Below, one piece after another: positions 7,150 through 15,472 of a stretch of 53,143 nt of DNA. The stretch comes from an uncultured Prevotella sp. (GTDB lineage: Bacteria > Bacteroidota > Bacteroidia > Bacteroidales > Bacteroidaceae). Made by a program: the position numbers and the translations under genes. The notes beneath the pieces are model-generated. The model did not search any database, had not been told where the DNA came from, and worked only from the letters and a program-made list of their open reading frames with translations. Position 1 is the stretch's first letter, and every line of letters starts with the position of its first letter. The stretch is taken from NCBI GenBank assembly GCA_905236165.1, contig CAJOOC010000169.1, positions 1-53,143 of the forward strand, in the 5' to 3' direction.

Positions 7150-7944
7150 ATGATGAAGAAGTTTTTATTTGCAACACTGACAAGCATCGCCGTCGTAATG
7201 GGAGCCTCAGCCCAGAGCCACACCGACAGCCGGTATTACAATCCTCAGACGGGCAGGATGGAATATTCCCGCGGGCCGGTCAGGGAGCCACGTCCCGCTA
7301 TAGTGAGCAGTCCCTCAAGGCCTTACGGCAACTACGACCACAACCGCCCATACGCCTTCCCCGACACTTACGTAGGACTGCGCATCGGACCCGCATTCAC
7401 CCATGTCACCTCTGACGACCCCGCCCTCGACGGCGGTTCCTGGAAGACAGGCCTCAACGTGGGCGTGGCAGTGGGCAAGGCCCTCTCCTATCATGCCCCT
7501 GTATACCTTGAGACAGGGCTGTACTACACGGAGAAAGGCGGCAAGGGCTCACATTCATCAAACAAGGAATTCACCTACAGCCTGGACTATCTGGAACTGC
7601 CTCTGCTGCTAAAATATAAAGTCCCCGTAGACAGGGAGTTCAGCCTTGAGCCATACTTCGGCGGCTACTTCGCAGTAGGTGTGGGCGGCAAAATCAAGGA
7701 CTACGCTAACCGTGAGGCCTACAGTTCCTTCTCCTCCAACGCTTATGACAGCGGCACATTCCGGCGCTGCGACGCAGGACTGAAATTCGGCATCGGTGCG
7801 GCATACAAGCTGTCACCCCACCCCATGGCTGCCGAGGTATACATGGAGTTGGGCTACGACCTCGGACTGGCAAACGTATGCCACGACACCTTCAGCCAGG
7901 CAAAGAACGGAGCCCTGACGCTGAACTTCGGAATAAACATGTAA
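7150..7944 (+). CDS. Outer-membrane beta-barrel protein (PorT/OmpW-like fold)
   Basis: A signal peptide (MMKKFLFATLTSIAVVMGASAQS) is followed by a Pro/Arg/Tyr-rich linker (about residues 22-70), then an eight-stranded-type barrel from about residue 73. Strands show alternating aromatic and glycine patterns (YVGLRIGPAFTHV, YLETGLYYTEKGG, AAEVYMELGYDLGLANV). It ends LTLNFGINM, with a hydrophobic last strand as expected for Bam-dependent insertion. It belongs to the general Bacteroidota OMP beta-barrel class; the role is unknown. It has its own promoter and a shared terminator downstream. Confidence 0.8.
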   Translation: MMKKFLFATLTSIAVVMGASAQSHTDSRYYNPQTGRMEYSRGPVREPRPAIVSSPSRPYGNYDHNRPYAFPDTYVGLRIGPAFTHVTSDDPALDGGSWKTGLNVGVAVGKALSYHAPVYLETGLYYTEKGGKGSHSSNKEFTYSLDYLELPLLLKYKVPVDREFSLEPYFGGYFAVGVGGKIKDYANREAYSSFSSNAYDSGTFRRCDAGLKFGIGAAYKLSPHPMAAEVYMELGYDLGLANVCHDTFSQAKNGALTLNFGINM

Positions 7945-8002
7945 AAGGAACCACGGAATGGCGTTATGACGGCATGATAAACGCTATAACGCAACAACTA
8001 AG

Positions 8003-8042
8003 AAAAAGACCCCGCAAGCATAAAACTTACGAGGTCTTTTAT
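8003..8042. terminator. Bidirectional terminator
   Basis: AAAAAGACC and GGTCTTTT flank a partly paired middle, giving A-tract and T-tract on both sides. It separates the OMP gene from the convergent tRNA-Phe. Confidence 0.75.
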
Positions 8043-8048
8043 TTAACG

Positions 8049-8121
8049 TGGTGCCAACGGGAATCGAACCAGTGACACAAGGATTTTCAGTCCTTTGCTC
8101 TACCAACTGAGCTATGGCACC
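8049..8121 (-). tRNA. tRNA-Phe (anticodon GAA)
   Basis: On the minus strand the acceptor GGTGCCA/TGGCACC is perfect, with discriminator A73 and no encoded CCA. The D arm is GCTCAGTTGGTAGAGC. The anticodon stem-loop is AAGGA-CTGAAAA-TCCTT. The T loop TTCGATT is standard, with one mismatch in the T stem. Confidence 0.95.
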
Positions 8122-8191
8122 AAGCGCAAAACAGGTCACTAACACTGCCCTTTACCACCCCTGATAAGTGCCTGTTCCCTGTTTGCGGGTG

Positions 8192-8223
8192 CAAAGGTAC
8201 GAACTTTTTCCCGTTCCACCAAA
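8192..8223 (-). promoter_or_regulatory. Promoter of tRNA-Phe
   Basis: On the minus strand TTTG (8223-8220), 20 bases, TACCTTTG (8199-8192), about 70 bases before the tRNA. Confidence 0.75.
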
Positions 8224-8417
8224 TATTTTTCGTTTTTTTTTCACTAATCCACGTTATTTCCTCATTTTCCCACTCTATACTTGACAATCGTCATTTGGAA
8301 AAGCAACACCCTCATTCAAAAAAAACACCTATTCAATTATCGGAAGTAGAGGTGTTGTAGTTATACAGCAGACATATCTTCACCCAATTTATGAATATGG
8401 TCAAGTCTTGCTGAGGG

Positions 8418-8521
8418 CAGGGACGTGGGCGTCCCCTTCCGCGATGCCGCAAGGCATATAACGTCAATGCGGCACAGAGAAACAACCCTTTTCTGTCGCG
8501 GGCGAGACACCCACGTCCCTG
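8418..8521. repeat. MITE-like long inverted repeat
   Basis: CAGGGACGTGGGCGTCC at one end pairs with CACCCACGTCCCTG at the other. Inner paired segments (CCGCGA/TCGCGG and TGCCGC/GCGGCA) let the whole 104 bases fold into one long hairpin. There is no ORF inside. A half-copy sits at 52916-52948. The remainder of 8224-8614 holds no other feature that I can support. Confidence 0.75.
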
Positions 8522-8614
8522 TTCTACTCAAAAAAAATGGCGGAGGAGATTAAACATTTTCACCCCTTGTGCGTATATATAATAAGGTGTGGCGATTTTA
8601 TTCCCACCAAAACA

Positions 8615-9394
8615 ATGATGAAGAAGATAGCACTTTTGATTTTTTGCGGCATGCTGGGAATGACGCATGCCTATAGCCAGACAGAGAGTGGAGAAATTAA
8701 GACGATAGCCAAGAGCGACTATCGCCCACAGACGTCGTGGCCTTATCTGTATGCCGACTTTCAGGAGGCTGAGGTACACACCGACCAGGACAGTAGTGAC
8801 GTGATAGAGATAGGCATCAAGGCGCTGTACAACATTCACCTGCGTGGCAGCCTGCTTCACTATGTGGACAAAGTCGACGGTAAGGTACACCGCTCAGCCT
8901 TCCTGCCATCGCAGTACGTTATGCTTGCTGGCCGTAAATACGTGGTGCGCGACGGCAAAGTGATGGAGCTGCTGTCGAGGCAGGGCAACACGGAGCTGTT
9001 GCTGCAGACCGATGGACAGTGGCAGCAGCTGTTCCGCTATCAGGGTGCGGCATACGGCATGGAGATGACCGCCTCGGCCAATGAGGGACTGTATAACTCA
9101 GAGCTCTCCGGCCTGGACCGCCCGTCTTACGAGGTGCTATGTCAGCGACGCAGCGACGGTAGGGAGATACTGATGCGGGATGTGTACTACCTTTGCAAGG
9201 GCGCATCGCTGCAGGAGATACAGCAGGACAAAGGAGAAGTTGAACAGGTGTCGCGCAAGACGATGGAAAGGCTGCTACCAAAGAATAAGGTTAAGGCCTT
9301 CCGACAGTTCTGCAAGGCCAACAGCATCAATTTCCGCAACGGACAGGACATACGCAAAGCCTTCGAATGGCTTTGCCAACACAAGTTGGATTAA
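8615..9394 (+). CDS. Secreted protein of unknown function, 259 aa
   Basis: I choose ATG 8615 (MMKKIALLIFCGMLGMTHAYSQ), which gives a textbook signal peptide. The track start 26 codons earlier adds a non-signal leader. The mature protein has a strand-rich region (about residues 30-190: ALYNIHLRGSLLHY, RKYVVRDGKVMELL) and a helical C-terminus (LPKNKVKAFRQFCKANSINFRN). There is no lipobox and no known catalytic motif. I do not recognise the family with certainty. Confidence 0.7.
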   Translation: MMKKIALLIFCGMLGMTHAYSQTESGEIKTIAKSDYRPQTSWPYLYADFQEAEVHTDQDSSDVIEIGIKALYNIHLRGSLLHYVDKVDGKVHRSAFLPSQYVMLAGRKYVVRDGKVMELLSRQGNTELLLQTDGQWQQLFRYQGAAYGMEMTASANEGLYNSELSGLDRPSYEVLCQRRSDGREILMRDVYYLCKGASLQEIQQDKGEVEQVSRKTMERLLPKNKVKAFRQFCKANSINFRNGQDIRKAFEWLCQHKLD

Positions 9395-9410
9395 CATCCC
9401 GGGAGGACCC

Positions 9411-9449
9411 AATTCGTTAATTCGTTTATCCGCTAATTCGTTAATTTGT
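9411..9449 (+). repeat. Octamer array upstream of the 9452 gene
   Basis: AATTCGTTAATTCG, then a diverged unit, then CTAATTCGTTAATTTG, ends two bases before the ATG at 9452. It is the same family and same sense orientation as the array before rsmA. Confidence 0.8.
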
Positions 9450-9451
9450 CA

Positions 9452-9775
9452 ATGGTTATCTACAACCGCTACATACCCTTCGGCAAGAAGTATTTCGCCA
9501 TAAACCTCTGTGGCATCGTCTTTGCCAAATCGCGGCTCTCAACGATAGATTCGCGGCATGAGCGCATCCACACGATGCAGCAGCGGGAGATGCTGTTTGT
9601 GGGATTCTTCCTGTGGTATGTGACGGAATGGTTGGTGAGACTCATCATATATCGCAACCTCTACAGGGCCTACCGCAACATCTCCTTCGAACGCGAAGCC
9701 TACGCCAACCAACACATCAAAGGTTACAGCCACACACGCAAACACTATGCCTGGATAAGGTACATCCTGAACTGA
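9452..9775 (+). CDS. Small membrane protein with an HExxH-type motif
   Basis: 107 aa from the ATG at 9452 (MVIYNRYIPFG). A short N-terminal hydrophobic segment (YFAINLCGIVFA) is followed by SRHERIHTMQQREML, which fits HExxH (HERIH). A membrane segment (about FVGFFLWYVTEWLVRLI) and a downstream Glu-bearing stretch (ISFEREAYANQ) follow. This order (HExxH, TM helix, ExxA) suggests a minimal M48/M56-like metalloprotease core, but the protein is far shorter than those families, so activity is uncertain. It could be an accessory protein instead. The closest upstream gene ends 57 bases away on the same strand. Confidence 0.6.
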   Translation: MVIYNRYIPFGKKYFAINLCGIVFAKSRLSTIDSRHERIHTMQQREMLFVGFFLWYVTEWLVRLIIYRNLYRAYRNISFEREAYANQHIKGYSHTRKHYAWIRYILN

Positions 9776-9944
9776 CGGATTCGTGCCACTATGCAGCCAC
9801 GTCTGAACATTTTTCCCCCTTTTTTGGGGAAATCCTTTGACGTTTCAAAATCTATTTGATGTGTGTTTAAGTTTTAGCGGACACCAATAATTCCATATTC
9901 ACTTTTTTGTTGCTACGCACTCACTCCATTTCACCTTGAGCTAA

Positions 9945-10075
9945 CTCCACCCTGCCCATCCCAAGGGGAGAGGGTATAAGCATGTCGCATTGCGAAACGA
10001 TCAGTTTCGGACTGTGAAACAGACAGTATCGGAGCCCGATACAACCTGTTTCAAAATGAGTCAAGACTCTGAAAC
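9945..10075. repeat. Degenerate GC module followed by a cluster of hairpins
   Basis: CCACCCTGCCCATCCCAAGG followed by GGAGAGGG resembles the GC-rich intergenic module. After it come CGAAACGATCAGTTTCG, then GAAACAG/CTGTTTC enclosing GTATCGG/CCGATAC, then GAGTCAAGACTC. These stems lie at the 3' side of both converging genes (9452 ORF and malY). They could act as terminators, though T-runs are missing. Confidence 0.6.
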
Positions 10076-10102
10076 TGTAGGTGGGTTCTATTGATTACCA
10101 CC

Positions 10103-11278
10103 TTAATTTGAAAAGGCCTGGGTGATTTGATCTATGGCCTGAGTGACTATGGAGCGTGGGCATGCTACGTTCATGCGCATATAGCCCATGCCGCCGGGGC
10201 CGAACATGTGGCCGCTGTTGAAGCATACATGTGCCTTGTCGGCAAAGAAGCGTATAAGGTCGGACTGCTTCATCTTCATCTCTGTGCAGTCGAGGAAGAC
10301 GAGGAACGATGCCTCGGGGCGTATGGGCTTTATCTGCGGACATTCCGCAGCCATGCGGCTCATGAGGAGGTCGATGTTTCCATTTACATATTCTATCATG
10401 GCATTGCGCCATTCACGGCCTGCCTCGCTATAGCATGCTGCCGTGCAGTCGTAGCAGAGCACGTTGCCCAGGTCCTGGTCGCTGCCTTCGATGAATGAGA
10501 AGAGCCGGCTGCGGATGTCGGGGTTGTAGACGATGGCATGTGCCGAGACGATGCCAGGCAGGTTGAAGGTCTTGGTGGGTGCCTGCAGGGTGATGCTGTT
10601 CATGCGTGCCTCTTCGCTCACCGATGCGAAGGGAATGTGGCGGAGACCATTGAAGAGCATGTCGCAGTGTATCTCGTCGCTCACGACGAGTACCCTTTCC
10701 TCGGCACAGATGTGAGCCAGTTCCTGCAGCGTCTCCCTTGTCCAGCAGATGCCTGCGGGGTTGTGGGGGTTGCAGAGTATCATCATCTTGCTGCCCCGTA
10801 TGTCGCGGCGTAGCTGGTCGAAGTCCATCTCGAAGCTGTCGGCAGTCCTGCGAAGCGGCGTCATCACCACCTGTCTGTCGTTGGCCTCGGGCACGAGGCG
10901 GAAAGGATGGTAGACGGGCTCCTGGATAAGAATCTTGTCACCCTTCTCAGTGAAGCGCAGCAGGGAGAGGAAGATGCCGGAGACGACGCCGGGCACGTAG
11001 CTCACCATCTCTGGCGTGACGTCCACGCCATATTCCTCCTTGTTCCATTGACAGATTGAGTTGTAGTAGGCCTCGTGGGTGCATGTGTATCCCAGGATGC
11101 CCTGACGGAGGCGGTGCTCTATGGCCTCCATGACGAACGGGGGTGTGCGGAAGTCCATATCTGCCACCCACATGGGGATGACATCGGTACGTCCGCACAC
11201 CTTCTCAAGGTATTTCAGCTTGTAGCTGTCGGTTCCCTCGCGGGAGATGATTTCATCGAAGTATGTCTGTTGGGTCAT
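10103..11278 (-). CDS. MalY/PatB-type PLP aminotransferase (cystathionine beta-lyase-like)
   Basis: A class I/II fold-type I PLP enzyme of 391 aa. The N-terminal block VIPMWVADMDFRTPP is diagnostic for MalY/PatB. CNPHNPAG and SDEIHCDM carry the Asn and Asp that contact PLP. The Schiff-base Lys is in APTKTFNLPG. Members cleave the C-S bond of cystathionine to homocysteine, pyruvate and ammonia; some have extra regulatory or amine-transfer roles. It follows the EnvC-like gene region after 99 bases but faces minus with its own upstream gap, so it may be transcribed alone. Confidence 0.9.
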   Translation of the reverse strand: MTQQTYFDEIISREGTDSYKLKYLEKVCGRTDVIPMWVADMDFRTPPFVMEAIEHRLRQGILGYTCTHEAYYNSICQWNKEEYGVDVTPEMVSYVPGVVSGIFLSLLRFTEKGDKILIQEPVYHPFRLVPEANDRQVVMTPLRRTADSFEMDFDQLRRDIRGSKMMILCNPHNPAGICWTRETLQELAHICAEERVLVVSDEIHCDMLFNGLRHIPFASVSEEARMNSITLQAPTKTFNLPGIVSAHAIVYNPDIRSRLFSFIEGSDQDLGNVLCYDCTAACYSEAGREWRNAMIEYVNGNIDLLMSRMAAECPQIKPIRPEASFLVFLDCTEMKMKQSDLIRFFADKAHVCFNSGHMFGPGGMGYMRMNVACPRSIVTQAIDQITQAFSN

Positions 11279-11320
11279 TGGTCGGGATGGGGGGGGGTAT
11301 GTGGCTTTGTGTGTTTATGT

Positions 11321-11341
11321 GTCTGCGATAATATCGCAGAC
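11321..11341. terminator. Perfect palindrome between envC-like gene and malY
   Basis: GTCTGCGATAATATCGCAGAC is a 9-base perfect stem with a 3-base loop, 37 bases after the stop of the EnvC-like gene. There is no T-run on the minus strand, so it may be a weak terminator or a protein-binding site. Confidence 0.4.
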
Positions 11342-11377
11342 TCTCGGACAGGGACGGGGGAAAGGGAGGACAATGGG

Positions 11378-13144
11378 TTAGTGTCTTGCGAGCCACTGTT
11401 CGGGGTTGAGCTTTGCGCGTTCTTTGCGTAGCTGGAACTGCAGGATGTTGTCTTTGCCTACCGTTCCCAGGCCCTGTCCCTTGCTTACCTTCTGTCCTTG
11501 TGATACGCTGACGGAGCGCAGGTTGCAGTATACGGAGATGTATGCTCCGTGTCTTACGAGCACGCCCATCGAGCCTCCGACATTAAAGACGGCACTCACC
11601 TCACCGTCGTAGATGGCTCTGGCGACGGCTCCCGGGCTTCCAAGGATGTTGATGCCCTTATTGTCGAGCACCACGCCGGGCAGTCCCTCCACGCCATGTT
11701 GTCCGAAATGGCTTACCACACGACCTCCTGCAATGGGCGACGGCATGCGGCCCTTGTTGGCCTCAAATCCTCCGCTCACCATACGGTCTTCGCTGGACAG
11801 CATGCTGGCATGGTCAGAGGCTCGCTTGGCTTCGGCTACGGCGCGCTCATTACGCAGTCTGTCGGCCTCGGCCTTGCGCTCTGCTGCTATGCGTGCTGCC
11901 TCAGCTTCACGCGCTATCTGTTCAGCACGCTCACGCGCCTTGCGTTCCTTCGCCGCAGCCTTCTCGTTGGCGGCACGCTCAGCAGCCTGTGCCCTTGCGC
12001 GGGCTTCGGCCTTGGCCTTCTCCTCGGCAGCCTTTGCCTCGGCAATGCGACGCGCATTCTCCCTTGCTCGTGCCTCAGCCTCGGCCTTCTTACGGGCCAG
12101 CTCCTCTGCACGCTTCTTGGCAGCGGCAGCCTCTTCGGCCTTCTTCTTGGCCTCGGCTATTGCACGCTGACGGGCACGCTCCACCTCCTCGGCCACGAGT
12201 TTGTCAATCTGTTCATTGAGCGCGGCATCTTTCTTCTTCTGCTCATCGATGACGGCCTGGATGGTCTTCTGCTGGTTCTGCAACGACTGTACGAGCTTCT
12301 GTTCCTCGTCCTTTTGTGCGAAGAGTTTCTGCTGCTCCTGGTGGCCACGCGTGAGCAGCGTGGATTTCTCGCCCCTCACGGCATGCAGCTGTCTGCGCTT
12401 GGCATCCACCTGAGCCTGCTTCTCCTGCAGGGCCTTGCCCTGGGTGCGCTGAAAGGCCGCATATTGTCGCATGAAGCGCAGGCGACGGTACATCTCTGAG
12501 AAGTTCTTTGCCGAGAAGACAAACATCAGCTGACTTTCAATGCCACGCTGCTTGGCCATGTAGCGCATGGACTTCACATAGTTGGCCTTTCGCTCCTTGA
12601 GCTGCGCGGAGAGGTTCTCAAGTTGTGCGGAGAGGAGGTCGATATCGGTGTTGATATGCCGCAGGTCGGTATTGATGGAGTCGATGGTCTGCTGCTGACG
12701 GTTCATGTCGCTGCTGATGCGCTCCAGGTCTTTCAGTTTTTCACGCACCTTGGCCTTGTTGGCACGCAACGCCTGCTCCTGCTTCTTGATATTCTGCTGT
12801 ATCTTGGCCCGCTCATTGCGCAGTCCCTTAATCTGGGCGTTACCCTGACTGTTGGCAGCAGCATTCTTGCCCTTTCCTGTTTTTTTTGCTGTTGTGGCTT
12901 TACCGGTAGTCTTGGCAGCTCCGGAATTCTTGGCTGTGCCTGTTTTCTTTGCTGTGGCGGTGTTTTTTGTAGTTGCAGCCTTTTTGGTAGTTGCGGCTTT
13001 TGGGGTTGTCTTCTTAGTGGTAGCCGTTTTCTTTGCCGCAGACTTCTTGGTCTGCGACACCGCATCATAAGGCATCATGGTCAGCATCAAGGCCGACAGT
13101 ATATATATAATAAGGTGTCTCACTCGATATTCCTCAATGGTCAA
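11378..13144 (-). CDS. EnvC-like murein hydrolase activator (coiled coil plus degenerate LytM/M23)
   Basis: A signal peptide (about residues 1-31) is followed by a low-complexity Ala/Lys/Thr tract (about 32-100), long coiled coils (about 105-300), a second Ala/Glu/Arg/Lys-rich helix (about 305-440) and a C-terminal LytM domain (about 465-588). The metal ligands of active M23 enzymes (HxxxD and HxH) are missing: I see GVVLDNKGINIL and LQFQLRKERAKLNPEQWL, as in EnvC. It should therefore activate amidases for septal peptidoglycan splitting, not cut itself. In other bacteria EnvC is controlled by FtsEX; FtsX is encoded elsewhere in this window. The ATG start sits within a TTGACCA repeat. GTG 13123 (RHLIIYIL), preceded by GAGGA, is a possible alternative start. 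Confidence 0.88.
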   Translation of the reverse strand: MTIEEYRVRHLIIYILSALMLTMMPYDAVSQTKKSAAKKTATTKKTTPKAATTKKAATTKNTATAKKTGTAKNSGAAKTTGKATTAKKTGKGKNAAANSQGNAQIKGLRNERAKIQQNIKKQEQALRANKAKVREKLKDLERISSDMNRQQQTIDSINTDLRHINTDIDLLSAQLENLSAQLKERKANYVKSMRYMAKQRGIESQLMFVFSAKNFSEMYRRLRFMRQYAAFQRTQGKALQEKQAQVDAKRRQLHAVRGEKSTLLTRGHQEQQKLFAQKDEEQKLVQSLQNQQKTIQAVIDEQKKKDAALNEQIDKLVAEEVERARQRAIAEAKKKAEEAAAAKKRAEELARKKAEAEARARENARRIAEAKAAEEKAKAEARARAQAAERAANEKAAAKERKARERAEQIAREAEAARIAAERKAEADRLRNERAVAEAKRASDHASMLSSEDRMVSGGFEANKGRMPSPIAGGRVVSHFGQHGVEGLPGVVLDNKGINILGSPGAVARAIYDGEVSAVFNVGGSMGVLVRHGAYISVYCNLRSVSVSQGQKVSKGQGLGTVGKDNILQFQLRKERAKLNPEQWLARH

Positions 13145-13152
13145 TGGTCAAC
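13132..13152 (-). repeat. TTGACCA heptamer repeat spanning the EnvC-like start
   Basis: On the minus strand TTGACCATTGACCATTGAGG gives three 7-base periods and overlaps the annotated ATG at 13144. The overlap makes that ATG less certain. Confidence 0.7.
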
Positions 13153-13217
13153 CCCGAACGAGGCAACTATGAAACGCTTGTCGTTTCAAGGAGAGTCCTG
13201 AGTGGGTCAACGAAGTT

Positions 13218-13252
13218 AATGCTCAATGCTTAATGCTTAATGCTCAATGCTT
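13218..13252 (-). repeat. Heptamer array (AATGCTC/AATGCTT x5) at the DUF4292 stop
   Basis: There are five exact 7-base periods. On the minus strand the array begins within the TAA stop of the DUF4292 gene, so the repeat supplies part of the stop codon. It leads toward the next gene in the operon. Confidence 0.9.
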
Positions 13253-13883
13253 ACATTCCCGGCAGTTTAGACAGTACATCCTTCATCGCCACCTTCTCAT
13301 ATTTTGCCGAGACATCAGTTGTGGCATCGACCTTGGCGTCATAATCCACCTTCTTCACGTCAATGCCCAGCGATGTATTGCCCAAGGTCAGCGAGATATG
13401 GTTCTTCTTGTACTCGTCCCAGAAGCGGTTCTGTATCATCTGGAACGTTATGCCGTTCTTCTTCAGTATCTCTACATTCTCATAGCGTTCCTTCACATAC
13501 TGTTTGTGGATGCGGTCTATCAGGAGTACATAGTCGGGTGTGAACTCCAGTCGGCCTGCCTCCATGAGTCCGAGAGGCGTGACGAGCACCCTCACCACCA
13601 CATCGTGCTGCATCTGCAAACGTCCATCGACAGAGATATCGTTCTTGCCATCGTTGATTTTCACGTCGAGCTTGGCCGTGACGCTGTTGTGCTTCTCCCA
13701 GTCGGGTACTTCCGCATCCCTCTTCGAAGGTGGGATGTTATTGCTTGGCGTACTCTTATCTGTCGTGCTTACAGAGGGGGTTACGGCGGGTCCCTCAACC
13801 ACCTTGTGCGTACCGCACGACGTCATGATGAGCAACATCATGGTGCAGGCAACGCACCATTTCATCGTTAGTATCCTAATCAT
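13251..13883 (-). CDS. DUF4292 family lipoprotein
   Basis: The lipobox IMTSC (Cys near residue 23) marks a lipoprotein. The mature part resembles DUF4292, a LolA/LolB-like Bacteroidota fold: VTAKLDVKINDGKNDISVDGRLQMQHD, MEAGRLEFTPDYVLLIDR and FWDEYKKNHISLTLG. It may handle lipids or lipoproteins in the periplasm, by analogy only. The ATG at 13883 overlaps the TGA of the TPR gene (ATGA), which suggests translational coupling. ATG 13865 would give a tighter signal peptide and is also possible. Confidence 0.82.
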   Translation of the reverse strand: MIRILTMKWCVACTMMLLIMTSCGTHKVVEGPAVTPSVSTTDKSTPSNNIPPSKRDAEVPDWEKHNSVTAKLDVKINDGKNDISVDGRLQMQHDVVVRVLVTPLGLMEAGRLEFTPDYVLLIDRIHKQYVKERYENVEILKKNGITFQMIQNRFWDEYKKNHISLTLGNTSLGIDVKKVDYDAKVDATTDVSAKYEKVAMKDVLSKLPGM

Positions 13884-15424
13884 TTTGTATCTTTGTTTTC
13901 GTTAAGTTTCTTTTCTATAGCTTCGAGATGCTGTTTTATCTCGTCGTCAATCTCGAGATATTCCGGATTGAGGCTCTCTCCTGCGGCCTCGGCCTCCTTC
14001 TTGAGGTCGGCAATCTCCTGTTCCATTGCCTTCAGCGCCATGTCGATGTACATCTTGGCCTCTTCGTATCGTCCTTCCTGATACAGAATCCATGCATAGG
14101 TGTCAAGATATGTGCCATTGGTGGGCTCGGCCATGATGGTTTTGTGGCTCATCTTCTCGGCCTTCTCCAGCTCGCGCCCGTCAACAGAGAGGAAGTATGC
14201 ATAGTTGTTCAGACACATCATCCTGTCAGGGTCATACACGAGGCAGCTGTCGTAGGCGTTGTATGCCTCCTCTTTCATATCCTTCTTATGCAGGATGTCG
14301 CCAAGCATCACATAGATATTTGCGCTCATCTCCGCCTTCGTGCTTTCTGTTATGTTTGCTGCTCCGAGCCGCAGGGTGGTGATGGCGTCGTCGTCCATAT
14401 TGTTGAGGTGCTGCGCCAGTCCGAGGTAGTAGTATAGTGCGGGCTCATTGGGCACATACTCCACGGCCTTCTTGCATTCCCTTACCACGTTCGTATCCAC
14501 CGTGTCGCGCCACAGTATCTCGATGAGCGAGAGGCGTGCCCTGATGTCCTCAGGCTTTATTGCGAGAATCTTTTCCAATGCTCCGCGAATGGAGTCTTCA
14601 GGCGCGGTCTTCATCCATTGGTACATAAGGCTTACGCGCGTATCGTCGTCGGTGCGGGGATTGTCGATGATATTGTTCATCAGGCTATCGGCCTGCTCCT
14701 CCTTTCCCGTAGCGCGATAGAAGTCCATGAGCGATGTCTGTCCCTGAAGATTCGAGGGTTCCTCCTTCAAGACATCAAGAAAAGCCTTCAGTGCCTCGTC
14801 CTTCCTGCCGTTGGTAAAGAGCCAGTTGCCCATCATCACCTGCAGGTTGAGGTCATAGGGATGCTTGTCGATGAGGCTTCTGAGCTCATCGTATGCGCCC
14901 TGCTGATTGCCCATAAAGGAATAGGCCTGCATCTTCGAGAGCGTGATGTCCTCGCTCTGTCCCTCCTGCAGCTCAAGTCGGTCGAGGGTCTTGAGCAGGT
15001 TGTCATAGTCGTGCTGCTGCTCATAGATGCGCACAAGGAGCTCAAGGATGTCGGAGCGGTCAGGCATTCGGGCCACGAGGTCTTCATAAACCTTCGTTGC
15101 CGACTCCACATCGCTGCGGTAGAGGTAGGTCTGCGCCAGCCTCTCCGCAAACTCCGTATTCTCGGGGGCAAGAGCCGTAGCACGCTCCAGGAATGACAGT
15201 CCGATGCTGTCAAGCCCGACGGCGTAGTTGAGCATTCCGAGACTGTAGTTTACCTCCGCGGCGTCGGGCCTCAGCTCGTAGCAACGGCGGAACAGTTCGT
15301 GTGCCTTGTCATAGTGGCTCATGTCCATCTGCCTCACCGCCTCAAGGTAGATGTATTCGTATTTGCCGGCTCCCACATGGAGCGAGCAGCATACCAGCAA
15401 TATGATTCCTAAGAGTCTTGACAA
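13880..15424 (-). CDS. Secreted tetratricopeptide-repeat protein
   Basis: A signal peptide (MSRLLGIILLVCCSLHVGAG) is followed by TPR helices through most of the 514 aa: YDKAHELFRRCYELRPDAAEVNYSLG, ATKVYEDLVARMPDRSDIL, DEALKAFLDVLKEEPSNLQ and KAEKMSHKTIMAEPTNGTYLD. The C-terminus is acidic and helical. It is probably a periplasmic scaffold. The coupling to the DUF4292 lipoprotein and then the EnvC-like factor is the usual Bacteroidota arrangement. The specific partner is unknown. Confidence 0.88.
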   Translation of the reverse strand: MSRLLGIILLVCCSLHVGAGKYEYIYLEAVRQMDMSHYDKAHELFRRCYELRPDAAEVNYSLGMLNYAVGLDSIGLSFLERATALAPENTEFAERLAQTYLYRSDVESATKVYEDLVARMPDRSDILELLVRIYEQQHDYDNLLKTLDRLELQEGQSEDITLSKMQAYSFMGNQQGAYDELRSLIDKHPYDLNLQVMMGNWLFTNGRKDEALKAFLDVLKEEPSNLQGQTSLMDFYRATGKEEQADSLMNNIIDNPRTDDDTRVSLMYQWMKTAPEDSIRGALEKILAIKPEDIRARLSLIEILWRDTVDTNVVRECKKAVEYVPNEPALYYYLGLAQHLNNMDDDAITTLRLGAANITESTKAEMSANIYVMLGDILHKKDMKEEAYNAYDSCLVYDPDRMMCLNNYAYFLSVDGRELEKAEKMSHKTIMAEPTNGTYLDTYAWILYQEGRYEEAKMYIDMALKAMEQEIADLKKEAEAAGESLNPEYLEIDDEIKQHLEAIEKKLNENKDTK

Positions 15425-15472
15425 TGTTTGCTTCTTTATTACTTCGTGTCGATGTAACGATTACTCCTTATT

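Noticed and set aside
8087-8287. 66-aa ORF overlapping tRNA-Phe
   Set aside because: It reads through the tRNA and its promoter.
11378-11740. EnvC-like C-terminal domain as an active M23 endopeptidase
   Set aside because: The zinc-binding His and Asp residues of active enzymes are not present at the expected places.
11549-12499. 316-aa plus-strand ORF opposite the EnvC-like gene
   Set aside because: It is Leu/Ser/Cys-rich, an antisense shadow of Ala/Lys/Glu coiled-coil codons, with no start context or family match.
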